A stretch of DNA of 64,000 bases from Acidobacteriota bacterium (GTDB lineage Bacteria; Acidobacteriota; Polarisedimenticolia; J045), in NCBI GenBank assembly GCA_030949985.1, contig JAUZRX010000017.1:62001-126000 (forward strand), read 5' to 3'. The position numbers were made by a program, and so were the translations under genes. Positions 48,912 to 57,455 of this stretch are shown in pieces. The notes below the pieces were generated by a model that did not search any database, had not been told where the DNA came from, and saw only the letters and a program-made list of their open reading frames with translations. The number at the start of each line of letters is the position of its first letter. Positions within the stretch are counted from its first letter, which is position 1.

Positions 48912-49206
48912 TCGATCCCGGGCCGGCCGGGGGCCAGGGGAGAAAAGAGCCGTCGCCGAGAGAAATTTGGGGAGACAACGGGTCGCCATGACGGTATATG
49001 CACGAAGGATTCGGCTTGGCTACACCGGGAGGGGCTGGCTGCGGGGCGCCCTGTTCCAATCGGCGGCGGGAGGGCCGTCGCGGCCTCGAAGCACGGCCTG
49101 GGGAATGAGACGAGATGGTGCAGTGCCACGCCCGGCGGGTAGCCCACCGCCGTGGCGGTCAGGGCTTCGTTTCCACCGGGCGGGCCGCAGGTGAAGGAGT
49201 CGTCGA

Positions 49207-52200
49207 ATGCGCCGCATGGAAGGTGATCGCAAGGTGATTCGCAAGGGCGTCATGATCGTCGTGGCGCTGCTGCTGGGTATGCTGGCCTCCGGTGCGGCGC
49301 TGATGCGGGATCCCGACTCGAGGGTGGAGGTCAACGAGGGGCTGTTCGTCAATACCTCCAAGACTCGCGCTCCCCGGGTCATCTTGCAGGGCGGCACGGT
49401 TTACGCCGTTTTCCAGGACCGGCGTTATTTCACCGGTTACGATTCCTACATCAACCTCTCGGTCAACGAAGGCGGAACCTGGCGCACCGGTGACGTCCGG
49501 CTGAATACCAATTTCCCTCCGGGCTGGGCCGATGGCGGGAGCATGGAAATCGCCGTGCCCGCCCTCGATGACGCAGGCCGGCTCTACGTGATGATGCTCG
49601 AGGATCTGCTGGGCCAGGTCTTCGTCCACGTGTCTCCGGACGGGGGCGTGACCTGGCCCGGAAATCCCGCGACGGTGACCAACAACGACGCCGACGAGAT
49701 GAGTCCCTGGTTGACCCGCCGCGCGCTGTTGGAGCCCACGGGGGACGGGATCGTCAATGTGATCTGGGAGGACAACCACTCGAATCCCTCCACCGGCTAC
49801 GGCAATGTTCGCGTTCGCGGCAGCATGGACGCCGGGCAGACCTGGGGGGTGGAAGTGACGGTCAACATCGACGAGGGTGGCGGGGGAGAGACCAACTTCG
49901 AACGAGCTACCGAGCCGGCGGCCTGCCGCGATGAGGGAGGGACACTCTACGTGGCCTACCGCGACCGGCGGGACCCCGATCCGCAGATCACTCTTCCCCA
50001 TCCGGGGCGCATCCTCCTGCGCTACTCGAATGACAACGGCCAGAGCTTCTTGCCGGTCGGCGCGGAAATCCGTCTCGACGCCGCCGATGCCTCCGAGACC
50101 CAGGCGGCGGCCCCGGCGCTGGCCTGCGGCGCGGCCGGGGTCGTGGCGGCCGTCTGGCAGGATCGCCGGAACGGTGACGACGACATCTACTTCGCGCTTT
50201 CCACCGATGGCGGCGCCACGTGGTCCACCGAAGTGCGGGTCGACGACGCGCCGGCCGGTGCCGGCGCCACCGCGCCGAGGATCACCCTGGCCGAGGGGAC
50301 GCCGCGGAGAATCTACGTGGCCTGGGAAGACGATCGGGACGGTAGCGCCGATCTCTACTTCTCCGAGAGCAGCGACGACGGGGTGAGCTGGTCCGCCTCC
50401 CGCCGGATCGACGAGGGCGTCGACCCGGGTACGGTGGCCGTCGAGGGGTGGGACATGGAGGCCGACGGCACCGAGGTGACCATCGCCTGGGTCGACAATC
50501 GCAACGGGCCGGCCGACCCCAAGGGGCGGGACGTCTTCATCGCACGCTCGACGGATGGCGGGCTTTCCTGGCCCGTCTTCGAGCGTATCGACCTGGGTAC
50601 GGCTCCCGGAACGGCCGATTCGTTCGATGTGGACCTGGCGGTAGGGCCGGATGCCTATGCGGTGATCTACCGGGACGATCGCAACGATCCGGCCAACAGC
50701 ACCGATATCTTCGCCGGCGGCGCCGGCATGGACTACGACCCGATGGACGCCGACGGGGACGGACTGGTGGGGGGCCGGGACAACTGTCCCAACTACCCCA
50801 ATGCCGACCAGAGGGACCGGGATTTCGACTCCCGCGGCGATGTCTGTGATCCCTTCGTTCTCGATCCCGACAACGATTCGGACGCCGACGGTGTGCCCTC
50901 CGACTCGGACAACTGCCCCGACGAGCCGAACATCCTCCAGGAAGACGACGACGGTGACGGTTTCGGCAACGCCTGCGATCTCTGCCCGACCAACGTCGAT
51001 GCTTCGAACCGCGACCTCGATGGTGACGGAACCGGTGACAACTGCGACAACGACGTGGATGGCGACGGTCTGGACAACGCCACCGACAACGACGACGACG
51101 GCGACGGGGTGAATGACGCCAGCGACAACTGTCCCCACGTGCCGAACCCGGCCCAGCTCGACGAGAACGACTCCGGTGGTTTCCCTGACGGCGTCGGAGA
51201 CGCCTGCGACCTGGACGACGGGGCGGTGCAGAACCTGCTGCTCAACAAGCGGTCCACCAAGCCCGACCAGGCGAAGTGGGAGAAGGAGACCGGGGCCGAG
51301 AGCTACAACGTCTACTTCGGTTTCGTCAGTCGCCTGGCTTCCGGAGAGCCCGGCTACTGCTACCGCCCGCTGGTTCCCCTGACCCGGGCCGTGATCAACG
51401 ACCAGCCCGAGGCCGGCAAGAGTTTCTGGTACCTGGTGACCACCATCTCCTCGGGCGCGGAAGGTACGCCGGGCAAGGCCAGCGACGGCAGCGAGCGGCC
51501 CCTGCCGCAGGTCTGCGATGAAGACGCGGCCCGCGACTGGGATGCCGACGGTGCGCAGAACCACGTGGACAACTGCCCGATGACGGCCAACGCCGACCAG
51601 GCCGACGCGGACCATGACGGTGTGGGTGACGTCTGCGATCTCTTCCCCGGTGATCGTTACGACGATGCCCAGGACGGCGATGGTGTGGGAGGCGACCTGG
51701 ACAACTGTCCGTTGCTCGCCAATCCGGACCAGGCCGATGGAGACGGCGACGGTATCGGGGACGTCTGTGACGACTGCCCGACGGCCTACGACCCGCTTCA
51801 GCTCGATGCGGACGGCGATGGTGTGGGCGACGCCTGCGATGACGACATGGACGGTGACGGCATTCCCAACGCCTCCGATGACGACCGGGACGGTGATGGC
51901 GTTCTCAACGATGTCGACAACTGCGCCGACATGGCCAACGCCGACCAGGCCGACCTCAACGACGGTGATGGCGTGGGTGACGCCTGCGACCTGGACGACG
52001 GAGAGATCGGGGGCGTGCGCATACGGGTCACCGATTTCCTCGAGTGGACCAAGGAAAGCGGCGCGAGCGGCTACGCGGTCTACGCCGACTCCGTGACCAC
52101 CCTGACCACCGGGGGGCTCTACGGCCAGTGCCTCTCGCCGAGCAGCCCAGCGGCCTTCCTGGAAATCCCGGAAGCGCCGACCGCGGGCGATGCGCGCTTC

Positions 52201-52293
52201 TTCCTGGTCACCGGTACCTTCTCCGGCGGCGAGGGAACGGCGGGGCGTGACACCGCGGGCAACGAGCGCCAGGTCCCCGCGGGCTGCCAGTAG
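49207..52293 (+). CDS. Large secreted protein: BNR/Asp-box propeller plus thrombospondin type 3 repeats
   Basis: 1028 residues with a signal-type hydrophobic segment (VIRKGVMIVVALLLGMLASG). Residues ~45-510 contain seven Asp-box (BNR) motifs of the form SxDxGxxW (SVNEGGTW, SPDGGVTW, SMDAGQTW, SNDNGQSF, STDGGATW, SSDDGVSW, STDGGLSW), typical of sialidase-like beta propellers. Next comes a first calcium-binding TSP3 array (~515-680; D-rich DxDGDG, DNCP), a ~95-residue module, a second TSP3 array (~780-935), and a second copy of the module, which ends SGGEGTAGRDTAGNERQ. No sialidase catalytic Arg triad is evident. It probably acts at the cell surface or outside. ATG 49207 follows AAGGAG. Confidence 0.85.
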   Translation: MRRMEGDRKVIRKGVMIVVALLLGMLASGAALMRDPDSRVEVNEGLFVNTSKTRAPRVILQGGTVYAVFQDRRYFTGYDSYINLSVNEGGTWRTGDVRLNTNFPPGWADGGSMEIAVPALDDAGRLYVMMLEDLLGQVFVHVSPDGGVTWPGNPATVTNNDADEMSPWLTRRALLEPTGDGIVNVIWEDNHSNPSTGYGNVRVRGSMDAGQTWGVEVTVNIDEGGGGETNFERATEPAACRDEGGTLYVAYRDRRDPDPQITLPHPGRILLRYSNDNGQSFLPVGAEIRLDAADASETQAAAPALACGAAGVVAAVWQDRRNGDDDIYFALSTDGGATWSTEVRVDDAPAGAGATAPRITLAEGTPRRIYVAWEDDRDGSADLYFSESSDDGVSWSASRRIDEGVDPGTVAVEGWDMEADGTEVTIAWVDNRNGPADPKGRDVFIARSTDGGLSWPVFERIDLGTAPGTADSFDVDLAVGPDAYAVIYRDDRNDPANSTDIFAGGAGMDYDPMDADGDGLVGGRDNCPNYPNADQRDRDFDSRGDVCDPFVLDPDNDSDADGVPSDSDNCPDEPNILQEDDDGDGFGNACDLCPTNVDASNRDLDGDGTGDNCDNDVDGDGLDNATDNDDDGDGVNDASDNCPHVPNPAQLDENDSGGFPDGVGDACDLDDGAVQNLLLNKRSTKPDQAKWEKETGAESYNVYFGFVSRLASGEPGYCYRPLVPLTRAVINDQPEAGKSFWYLVTTISSGAEGTPGKASDGSERPLPQVCDEDAARDWDADGAQNHVDNCPMTANADQADADHDGVGDVCDLFPGDRYDDAQDGDGVGGDLDNCPLLANPDQADGDGDGIGDVCDDCPTAYDPLQLDADGDGVGDACDDDMDGDGIPNASDDDRDGDGVLNDVDNCADMANADQADLNDGDGVGDACDLDDGEIGGVRIRVTDFLEWTKESGASGYAVYADSVTTLTTGGLYGQCLSPSSPAAFLEIPEAPTAGDARFFLVTGTFSGGEGTAGRDTAGNERQVPAGCQ

Positions 52294-52366
52294 GCCGCGG
52301 CCGGGCGCTTGCCGCGGTCGCCGGAAGAGGTGATCCTTGTCGCCGACCTTGCTGGAGGTGCGGCCG

Positions 52367-52672
52367 ATGGCGGATGATGCCCAGGCGAGCTTGCCGCTGA
52401 TCGTGATCTGTCCGTGCTGCCGGGGCCGCCTGACCGTCGATCCCGGCAGCGGGGAAGTGCTCGATGCGGAACAGGCCTCGAAGACCCCCCGTGATTTCGA
52501 TGACGCCCTCGGGGCCGTGCAGGAGGCGGGGTCCCGCCGGGACGAAGACTTCCTGCGCGCCTTCCGCAGCGAACAGAAGCGGGGGCAGACCCTGGAGCGG
52601 AAGTTCCGCTTGGCCAAGGAAAAAGCCCGCAAGGATCCCACCCCACCCAAGAACCCGCTGGACTTCGAATGA
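52367..52672 (+). CDS. Small zinc-ribbon-like/coiled-coil protein
   Basis: 101 residues. An N-terminal CPCC motif (VICPCCRGRLTVDPGSGEV) looks like half a zinc ribbon; the middle and C-terminus are charged and helical (FLRAFRSEQKRGQTLERKF, LAKEKARKD). A conserved SKTPRDFDDAL stretch links them. Proteins of this shape recur in acidobacteria in my recollection, with no assigned function. ATG 52367 with GGAGGTGCGG is preferred over a TTG 30 bases upstream. The stop overlaps the ATG of the HEAT lipoprotein, so they form an operon. Confidence 0.7.
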   Translation: MADDAQASLPLIVICPCCRGRLTVDPGSGEVLDAEQASKTPRDFDDALGAVQEAGSRRDEDFLRAFRSEQKRGQTLERKFRLAKEKARKDPTPPKNPLDFE

Positions 52673-53409
52673 AGCGATCGCCGGTCCGCAGCGTTGGACT
52701 CCTGCTGCTGGTCCCCGCAGCCCTGGTTGCGGCGGGATGCAAGACGGGTGTCGAAGAGCGGGTCAGTGCCCTGTACGAACTGGCGCGGAGTGAGGAACTC
52801 GACATCGAGGCCCTGCGTGAGTCCCTCGCCGATCCCTCGCCCCTGGTGCGCTCGACGGCCGCGGCCCTCGTCGCCCGCGCCGCCGGCCCGGTCGGCGTGG
52901 ATCTCCTCGCCGGCCTGGTCGACGATCCGGATCCCGGAGTGCGCGCGTCGGTGGCGGCGAGCCTGGGCAAGCTGGGGTCTTCGAGGGCCATTCCCGTCCT
53001 CGCCCGGTTGATGGACGACGCCAGCCTGGTGGTGCGCATCAAGGCCGCCGGGGCCCTGGGAGAGATCGGCGATCCCGCGGGGGTGGGGCCGCTGATCGAG
53101 GCCCTCGGTCAGCCCGAGCCGAAAGTGCGGCAGGTGGCTGTCGAGTCCCTGGCCCGTCTTGCGGCGCCCGAGTCGCTGGAGACTCTGCTGGGCCTGCTCG
53201 ACGACGAGTCGGTGATGGTTCGCTCGTGGGCCGCCCGCGGCCTGGGGGCCATCGGCGATCCCCGCGCGGTGCCCGCCCTCGAGGCGATGGCGCGACGGGA
53301 CAACCGCTACGACCAGAGTGCGGCGCTGACCGCCCTGGAGCAGATTCGTCGTGCCGCGGAGGAGGGGCAAAACAAAACCGGCGGGGCCGATCCCCGCCGG
53401 CGGCCGTAA
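52669..53409 (+). CDS. HEAT-repeat lipoprotein
   Basis: 246 residues. Lipobox LVAAGC (Cys24) at the end of a clear signal. About five to six HEAT/PBS-lyase-type repeats follow, each with a DPxPxVRxxAxxxLGxxG pattern (for example DPSPLVRSTAA, DPDPGVRASVAASLGKLG, DASLVVRIKAAGALGEIGDP, DDESVMVRSWAARGLGAIGDP). Likely a membrane-anchored periplasmic protein-binding solenoid. ATGA overlap with the zinc-ribbon gene. The repeat sequence resembles that of the HEAT-cyclophilin lipoprotein at 21873-23858. Confidence 0.88.
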   Translation: MKRSPVRSVGLLLLVPAALVAAGCKTGVEERVSALYELARSEELDIEALRESLADPSPLVRSTAAALVARAAGPVGVDLLAGLVDDPDPGVRASVAASLGKLGSSRAIPVLARLMDDASLVVRIKAAGALGEIGDPAGVGPLIEALGQPEPKVRQVAVESLARLAAPESLETLLGLLDDESVMVRSWAARGLGAIGDPRAVPALEAMARRDNRYDQSAALTALEQIRRAAEEGQNKTGGADPRRRP

Positions 53410-53529
53410 CGAGGGGGGACGGAGGACCTCGTCCGGCAGACTTGCCCCAGTGATATGCGAGATGCGTGCCAGGATCGGGCACAAGAGGGCCCCAGGGCCG
53501 GGCCTGGATCCTGGGTGGAAAGTAACTGT

Positions 53530-53541
53530 ATTGAATTCAAT
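53530..53541. repeat. Perfect 12-base AT-rich palindrome
   Basis: ATTGAATTCAAT, between the HEAT lipoprotein and the next gene. Its AT-rich composition is striking in this GC-rich DNA and suggests an operator or promoter element. It lies about 20 bases before the ATG at 53562. Confidence 0.35.
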
Positions 53542-53561
53542 GTTTTGGCTGGTTTCCACGG

Positions 53562-54392
53562 ATGCCCTGGGTGGAGCGGAGAATCGTGCTCGGATCAGGA
53601 TCGGCCCCCGACGGGGAGGGGAGTGTCAGCGGCTGGGGACGCCCCGCGTCCCCTTGCGGCGTCAGCGCCCGGCTGGACAGTGCTCGGAGGTCTCTGCTAG
53701 GCTGCCTGCGGTTGGAGGGCGCCGCCCGGCCATGGTTGCTGCCGGCTGCTGCGGCGCTTTTCCTGATGGTCGGTGCCGATGTCCGGGCCCTGGCGCCTGC
53801 GGGTGGCCGGGCTCCGGCGCAGCGGCCCGTCCCCGCCGGGAGCCCCATCGATCGAGCCGAGGCCGTGCGGCGCGGATCCTGCGAGAGCCGGAAAGATCTC
53901 GACGACCTGCTCGCTCGGCTGGAGGATCCCGAGCCCCTGGTTCGGGGGACCGCGCTCAGCCGCCTGCTGGCGGCGCCTCGGGAGTGGGTCGTCGAGGCCC
54001 TGGGTTCTGCCCCGGCCTCCTCGCGGGGGGTGGGAACGGAGAGGCTGATGGCCGTTCTCGCGCTCGAGGATCCCTCCCTCGTTCGGCACTGGGGCATCTG
54101 CTCGGCAGTGGCTGGACAGGAGGATCCGTGGCTCCGTTCGGTGTTGGCCGGGGTCTGCGTGGCGGGGGGGCGGCCCGGCGGGGAAGAACTGGCCCGGATG
54201 GCGACCGACTCCCACTGGAGTGTGCGGGCGCGGGTGGCGCTGGCTCTGGCCGGGAAGGGCGACGCGGAAGCCCGAAGGTGGCTCGCACGGCTGTCCCGCG
54301 ATCCGCATCCGACGGTGCGGCACGCGGCGCGGAGTGGTGAAGCCGGCGCGGAAAGAGTCTCGGGGCTCCAGGTGAAGGAACACAGCAGATAG
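53562..54392 (+). CDS. Exported HEAT-like protein, start uncertain
   Basis: Up to 276 residues. A hydrophobic segment (WLLPAAAALFLMVGADVRA) around residue 58-76 looks like a signal peptide, so the true start is probably an in-frame TTG or GTG near 53700-53720 rather than ATG 53562; the first ~45 residues do not look like conserved protein. The mature part has degenerate helical HEAT-like units (LLARLEDPEPLVRGTALSRLL, MATDSHWSVRARVALALAGKG, LSRDPHPTVRHAA). It follows the HEAT lipoprotein and precedes rho by 43 bases. Function unknown. Confidence 0.6.
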   Translation: MPWVERRIVLGSGSAPDGEGSVSGWGRPASPCGVSARLDSARRSLLGCLRLEGAARPWLLPAAAALFLMVGADVRALAPAGGRAPAQRPVPAGSPIDRAEAVRRGSCESRKDLDDLLARLEDPEPLVRGTALSRLLAAPREWVVEALGSAPASSRGVGTERLMAVLALEDPSLVRHWGICSAVAGQEDPWLRSVLAGVCVAGGRPGGEELARMATDSHWSVRARVALALAGKGDAEARRWLARLSRDPHPTVRHAARSGEAGAERVSGLQVKEHSR

Positions 54393-54435
54393 CCGCAGGC
54401 TGAATCTCCTGGCGGTTCGGAAAAGAAGGACAGAC

Positions 54436-55731
54436 ATGGCGAGTGGATCGGGTAACGGGCCGGGTAGCGGATCAGGAGGCGGGTCCGGCAACAAGAAGGG
54501 CAACTATCGTCGTCGCCGCCGCCGCCGTCGTCCGGGAGGACAGGGCGGCAAGGGGAACCGGGGCAATCGGAACGCCAGCGCCCAGGCTCCCGCCATGAGC
54601 ACCTCGACGGCGGTCGCCAACGGCGAACCGGTGGAGGCCTGGGGTGTGCTGGAAACTTTGCCCGAGGGCTATGGCTTCCTCCGTACCCAGAAGGCCAACT
54701 ACCTGCCCCGACCCGACGACGTGTGGGTCGCGCCGGACATCATTCGCGACCGCCGTCTCGAGGAAGGGGTGGAGATCAAGGGCCAGGCCCGGGCCACCGG
54801 CCGTCGGGGCGCGGCCCTCTTCGAAATCCACGAGATCAACGGTCGCGACCCGGAAGCCTGGAAGAGCCGACGTCACTTCGCCGATCTGACCGCCACCTCG
54901 CCCGAAGAGCCGATTCGACTGGAAACCGGCCCCGAGCCCATCGAAACCCGGGTGGTCGACCTCGTGGCCCCCATCGGCAAGGGGCAGCGTTGCCTGGTGG
55001 TCGCTCCGCCCAAGGCGGGCAAGACCACCCTCCTGCAGCAGATCGCCCATGCGGTGGGAGTCAACCATCCCGAGATCCACCTGATCGTCCTGCTGGTCGA
55101 CGAGCGCCCCGAGGAGGTGACCGACTGGCGGCGCCGGGTTCCGGCGGGAGAGGTGATCGCCTCGAGTTCCGACGAACTCTCGCGAAATCACGTGTCCGTG
55201 GCGGAGATCGTCCTCGAAAGGGCCAAACGCCTGGTGGAGACGGGCAGCGACGTGTTGATCCTGCTCGACTCCCTGACCCGCCTGGCGCGGGCCTACAACG
55301 TCGAACAGCGCGGCTCGGGGCGGATTCTCACCGGGGGCATCGACTCGCGGACCCTCGAAAATCCCCGACGCTTCTTCGGCGCGGCCCGGCGTTGCGAAGA
55401 AGGCGGCTCGCTGACGATCATCGCCTCCTGCCTGGTGGACACCGGTTCGAAGATGGACGAGGTGATCTTCCAGGATTTCAAGGGCACCGGGAACACCGAG
55501 GTCGTCCTCGACCGCAGCCTCTTCGAAAAGCGCGTCTTCCCCTGCATCGACATCCACATGACGGGTACGCGCAAGGAAGAGAAGCTGCTCAAGGCCTGGA
55601 CCCCCAAGGTGCATCTGCTGCGCCGGGCCCTGGCCTCGATGGGAACGGTCGACGCGGTCGAAGCCCTGCTCAAGAAGCTCTCGGCCTTCGAGAGCAACGA
55701 GGCTTTCCTGGCCAACCTCGGTACGCGCTAG
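54436..55731 (+). CDS. rho: Transcription termination factor Rho
   Basis: 431 residues. Rho loads on nascent RNA and terminates transcription with ATP hydrolysis. The RNA-binding OSB domain (GVLETLPEGYGFLRTQKANYL; shown in part as GVLETLPEGYGFLR) starts at ~70. Walker A PPKAGKTT is at 191-198, LLVDERPEEVTDWRR and LDSLTRLARAYN are the family motifs, and GSKMDEVIFQDFKGTGN is near the RNA-binding R-loop. The first ~65 residues are Gly/Ser/Asn-rich with a run of ten arginines (RRRRRRRRPGG region) and replace the usual helical Rho_N domain, a disordered insertion of a kind seen in other high-GC Rho proteins. GGACAGAC precedes ATG 54436. Confidence 0.96.
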   Translation: MASGSGNGPGSGSGGGSGNKKGNYRRRRRRRRPGGQGGKGNRGNRNASAQAPAMSTSTAVANGEPVEAWGVLETLPEGYGFLRTQKANYLPRPDDVWVAPDIIRDRRLEEGVEIKGQARATGRRGAALFEIHEINGRDPEAWKSRRHFADLTATSPEEPIRLETGPEPIETRVVDLVAPIGKGQRCLVVAPPKAGKTTLLQQIAHAVGVNHPEIHLIVLLVDERPEEVTDWRRRVPAGEVIASSSDELSRNHVSVAEIVLERAKRLVETGSDVLILLDSLTRLARAYNVEQRGSGRILTGGIDSRTLENPRRFFGAARRCEEGGSLTIIASCLVDTGSKMDEVIFQDFKGTGNTEVVLDRSLFEKRVFPCIDIHMTGTRKEEKLLKAWTPKVHLLRRALASMGTVDAVEALLKKLSAFESNEAFLANLGTR

Positions 55732-55833
55732 CGGTCCGCGCCGAAGGCCCCGAGGCGGCGGCCTCGAGAAGGCACGGTCTCGACGGGATCCGCGGACCTC
55801 CGGTGCTCGTGCCGGATCGCGCCGTGTGCCGGG

Positions 55834-56886
55834 TCACGGGGTGCCGGGTGCGCGGCGGCGGAAGGCGAGCTGACCGCAGGCGCCGTCCACCTCCCGCCCG
55901 CGAGAGCGGCGTACGGTGCCCACCACGCCTCCCTGGGCCAGGGTGCGGAGGAAAGCCTCGATGCGCTCTTCGGGCGCGGGTCGGAAGGGCAGTTCCGGGG
56001 TGGGGTTGAACTCGATCAGGTTGACCTTGGCCCGAGCCGCGCGGGCCAGCGCCACCATCGCCCGGGCGTCTTGCGGGCGGTCGTTGACCCCTTCGAGCAG
56101 GACGGCCTCGAGAGTCGGGCGATCCCGTCGTCCCCTGCCGTATTCCCGCACCGCCTCGGCCAGCTCCTCGAGGGCGTACTTGCGGGCCACCGGCATCAGT
56201 TCCCGGCGGCGCTCTTCGTCGGCGGTGACCAGCGAGACCGCCAGCCGTGGGGGACGCGGCAGACGGGCCAGGGCGCGGATACCCGGCGGCAGGCCGACGG
56301 TGGACACGGTGACGCGCCGCGGGGGCAGGTCCGGACCCAGTTCGTCGCTGAGAATCTTCAGCGATTCGAGCACGTTCTGCAGGTTGTGCAGGGGTTCGCC
56401 CATCCCCATGTAGACGATGTTGTAGGTTTCGCGGGAGGCTGCCGTCAGAGCTCGCAGGGCCGCCACCTGGCCTACGATTTCTCCCGCCTCGAGGTGGCGC
56501 CGAAAGCCCAGGCGCGCGGTCATGCAGAAGGTGCAACCGAAGGCGCAGCCCACCTGGGAGGAGATGCAGAAGGTCACGTGCCGCTCGGCGGGAATGGCCA
56601 CCGCCTCCACCTGGCCGCCCCCGGGGAGGTCCACCAGGGCCTTGATCGTGCCGTCGGGAGCCGACCGGGTTTCGGCGATGCGGGGTCGGGCGATGACGAA
56701 GCGCCGGGCGATTTCCTGCCGCAGGGCGAGGGGCCAGTCCGTCCAGTGGGCCGGATCGAGGCAGTCCCGGCGATAGAGGGCGGCGAAGACCTGCCGGATC
56801 CGGAAGGCGGGAAGGTCCAGGGGGGCCAGCGCTTCGGCCAGGCCCTCCCGGCCGAGGCCGTAGAGCTGGATCGGGTCGGAGGACAT
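55834..56886 (-). CDS. rlmN: Dual-specificity rRNA/tRNA methyltransferase RlmN
   Basis: 350 residues, radical SAM enzyme that methylates C2 of A2503 in 23S rRNA and A37 of some tRNAs. The iron-sulfur motif CAFGCTFC has cysteines at 114, 118 and 121, inside FCISSQVGCAFGCTFCMTA (19 residues). MGMGEPLHN, STVGLPPGI, VSLVTADEERR and the second catalytic Cys in DGACGQLA near the C-terminus are as in RlmN; Cfr-type differences are not evident. ATG 56886; the open frame upstream belongs to no conserved protein. Convergent with rho, with a 102-base gap that holds no clear terminator. Confidence 0.95.
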   Translation of the reverse strand: MSSDPIQLYGLGREGLAEALAPLDLPAFRIRQVFAALYRRDCLDPAHWTDWPLALRQEIARRFVIARPRIAETRSAPDGTIKALVDLPGGGQVEAVAIPAERHVTFCISSQVGCAFGCTFCMTARLGFRRHLEAGEIVGQVAALRALTAASRETYNIVYMGMGEPLHNLQNVLESLKILSDELGPDLPPRRVTVSTVGLPPGIRALARLPRPPRLAVSLVTADEERRRELMPVARKYALEELAEAVREYGRGRRDRPTLEAVLLEGVNDRPQDARAMVALARAARAKVNLIEFNPTPELPFRPAPEERIEAFLRTLAQGGVVGTVRRSRGREVDGACGQLAFRRRAPGTP

Positions 56887-56965
56887 GCCCGGATTGTCTC
56901 CCAGGGGTCGGCGGGCCGCCAAGGGCGGTTTGACGGCCTTCCCGCGACGGATCAAACTCGGAGCC

Positions 56966-57241
56966 ATGCTGGGGTTGATTCGCGGCTTTGTCTTCTTCGT
57001 CCTGGCCTGGCTGCTGGCCCGGGGGCTGTCGCGCGTTTTCGCCGCGCCACAGATGAAATCTTCCGGGTCCGGAGCGCGCTCGGCCCCCCCCCGGGCTCCC
57101 GAGCGCCTTCTGGCCTGTGCCGTCTGCGGCATTCACTTCCCCGAGCCCGCCGCCCGCCGCCCCCGGTCGGGGGGCGAGTCCCCGGTACTCTGCTCGGCCG
57201 AGTGTGAAGCCCGCCACCGCCTCGAACAAGGCGCCGCCTGA
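56966..57241 (+). CDS. Small PP0621-like membrane zinc-finger protein
   Basis: 91 residues: one N-terminal membrane span (LIRGFVFFVLAWLLARGLS), a Ser/Pro-rich linker, then a four-cysteine finger with CAVC and CSAEC (CxxC...CxxxC) as in the PP0621 family of small membrane proteins. Function unknown. Start at ATG 56966, matching the beginning of the membrane span. It is divergent from rlmN with a 79-base gap. Confidence 0.65.
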   Translation: MLGLIRGFVFFVLAWLLARGLSRVFAAPQMKSSGSGARSAPPRAPERLLACAVCGIHFPEPAARRPRSGGESPVLCSAECEARHRLEQGAA

Positions 57242-57455
57242 GCCCCGGGTCTTGTCCCCGGGCGTATGGCCAACCTGTTGAACCCGGGTCGTTTGAGGTT
57301 GGGCCTCAAGGGGGTGGGGGGGCGTCGCGCGCCAGCTCGCTCCCGCCTTGCCGGCCTCCACCGGCGCTCCCTATATTCGCATCAGTGCTGCCGAGGCCCT
57401 CGGCTGCGGGGACCGCCGTGGGAAAGGGCGAAGGCGAAAGGCCGAGGAGAGGCGC

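Larger units (their letters stand above)
48320..49206. other. 887-base region without a convincing gene
   Basis: Open frames here are short and Arg/Pro/Gly-rich with no recognisable motif. It holds several structures: a TTACAA-GACG-TTGTAA palindrome at 48668-48683; a GGGAACC near 48636 that could be the -35 of an ECF-sigma promoter; an A6-flanked GC hairpin near 48778-48802 that reads as a possible minus-strand terminator; and a 15-bp hairpin at 48872-48911. The right end is the leader of the large secreted protein gene, with AAGGAG close to its ATG. Length and structure are unusual in such a compact genome. Confidence 0.5.

Noticed and set aside
48583-49147. Overlapping 130-160-residue open frames in the gap before the BNR/TSP3 gene
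   Set aside because: They are Arg/Pro/Gly-rich on both strands with no ribosome site or recognisable segment; typical chance frames in GC-rich DNA.
49159-53559. A 1466-residue open frame on the minus strand opposite the BNR/TSP3 gene
   Set aside because: Its translation is low-complexity (Gly, Val, His-rich) and mirrors the repetitive, GC-rich plus-strand gene, which has clear domains. It is an antisense shadow.
55741-55775. Short GC hairpin after rho as a terminator
   Set aside because: Only about 6 bp with no T-run on either strand.
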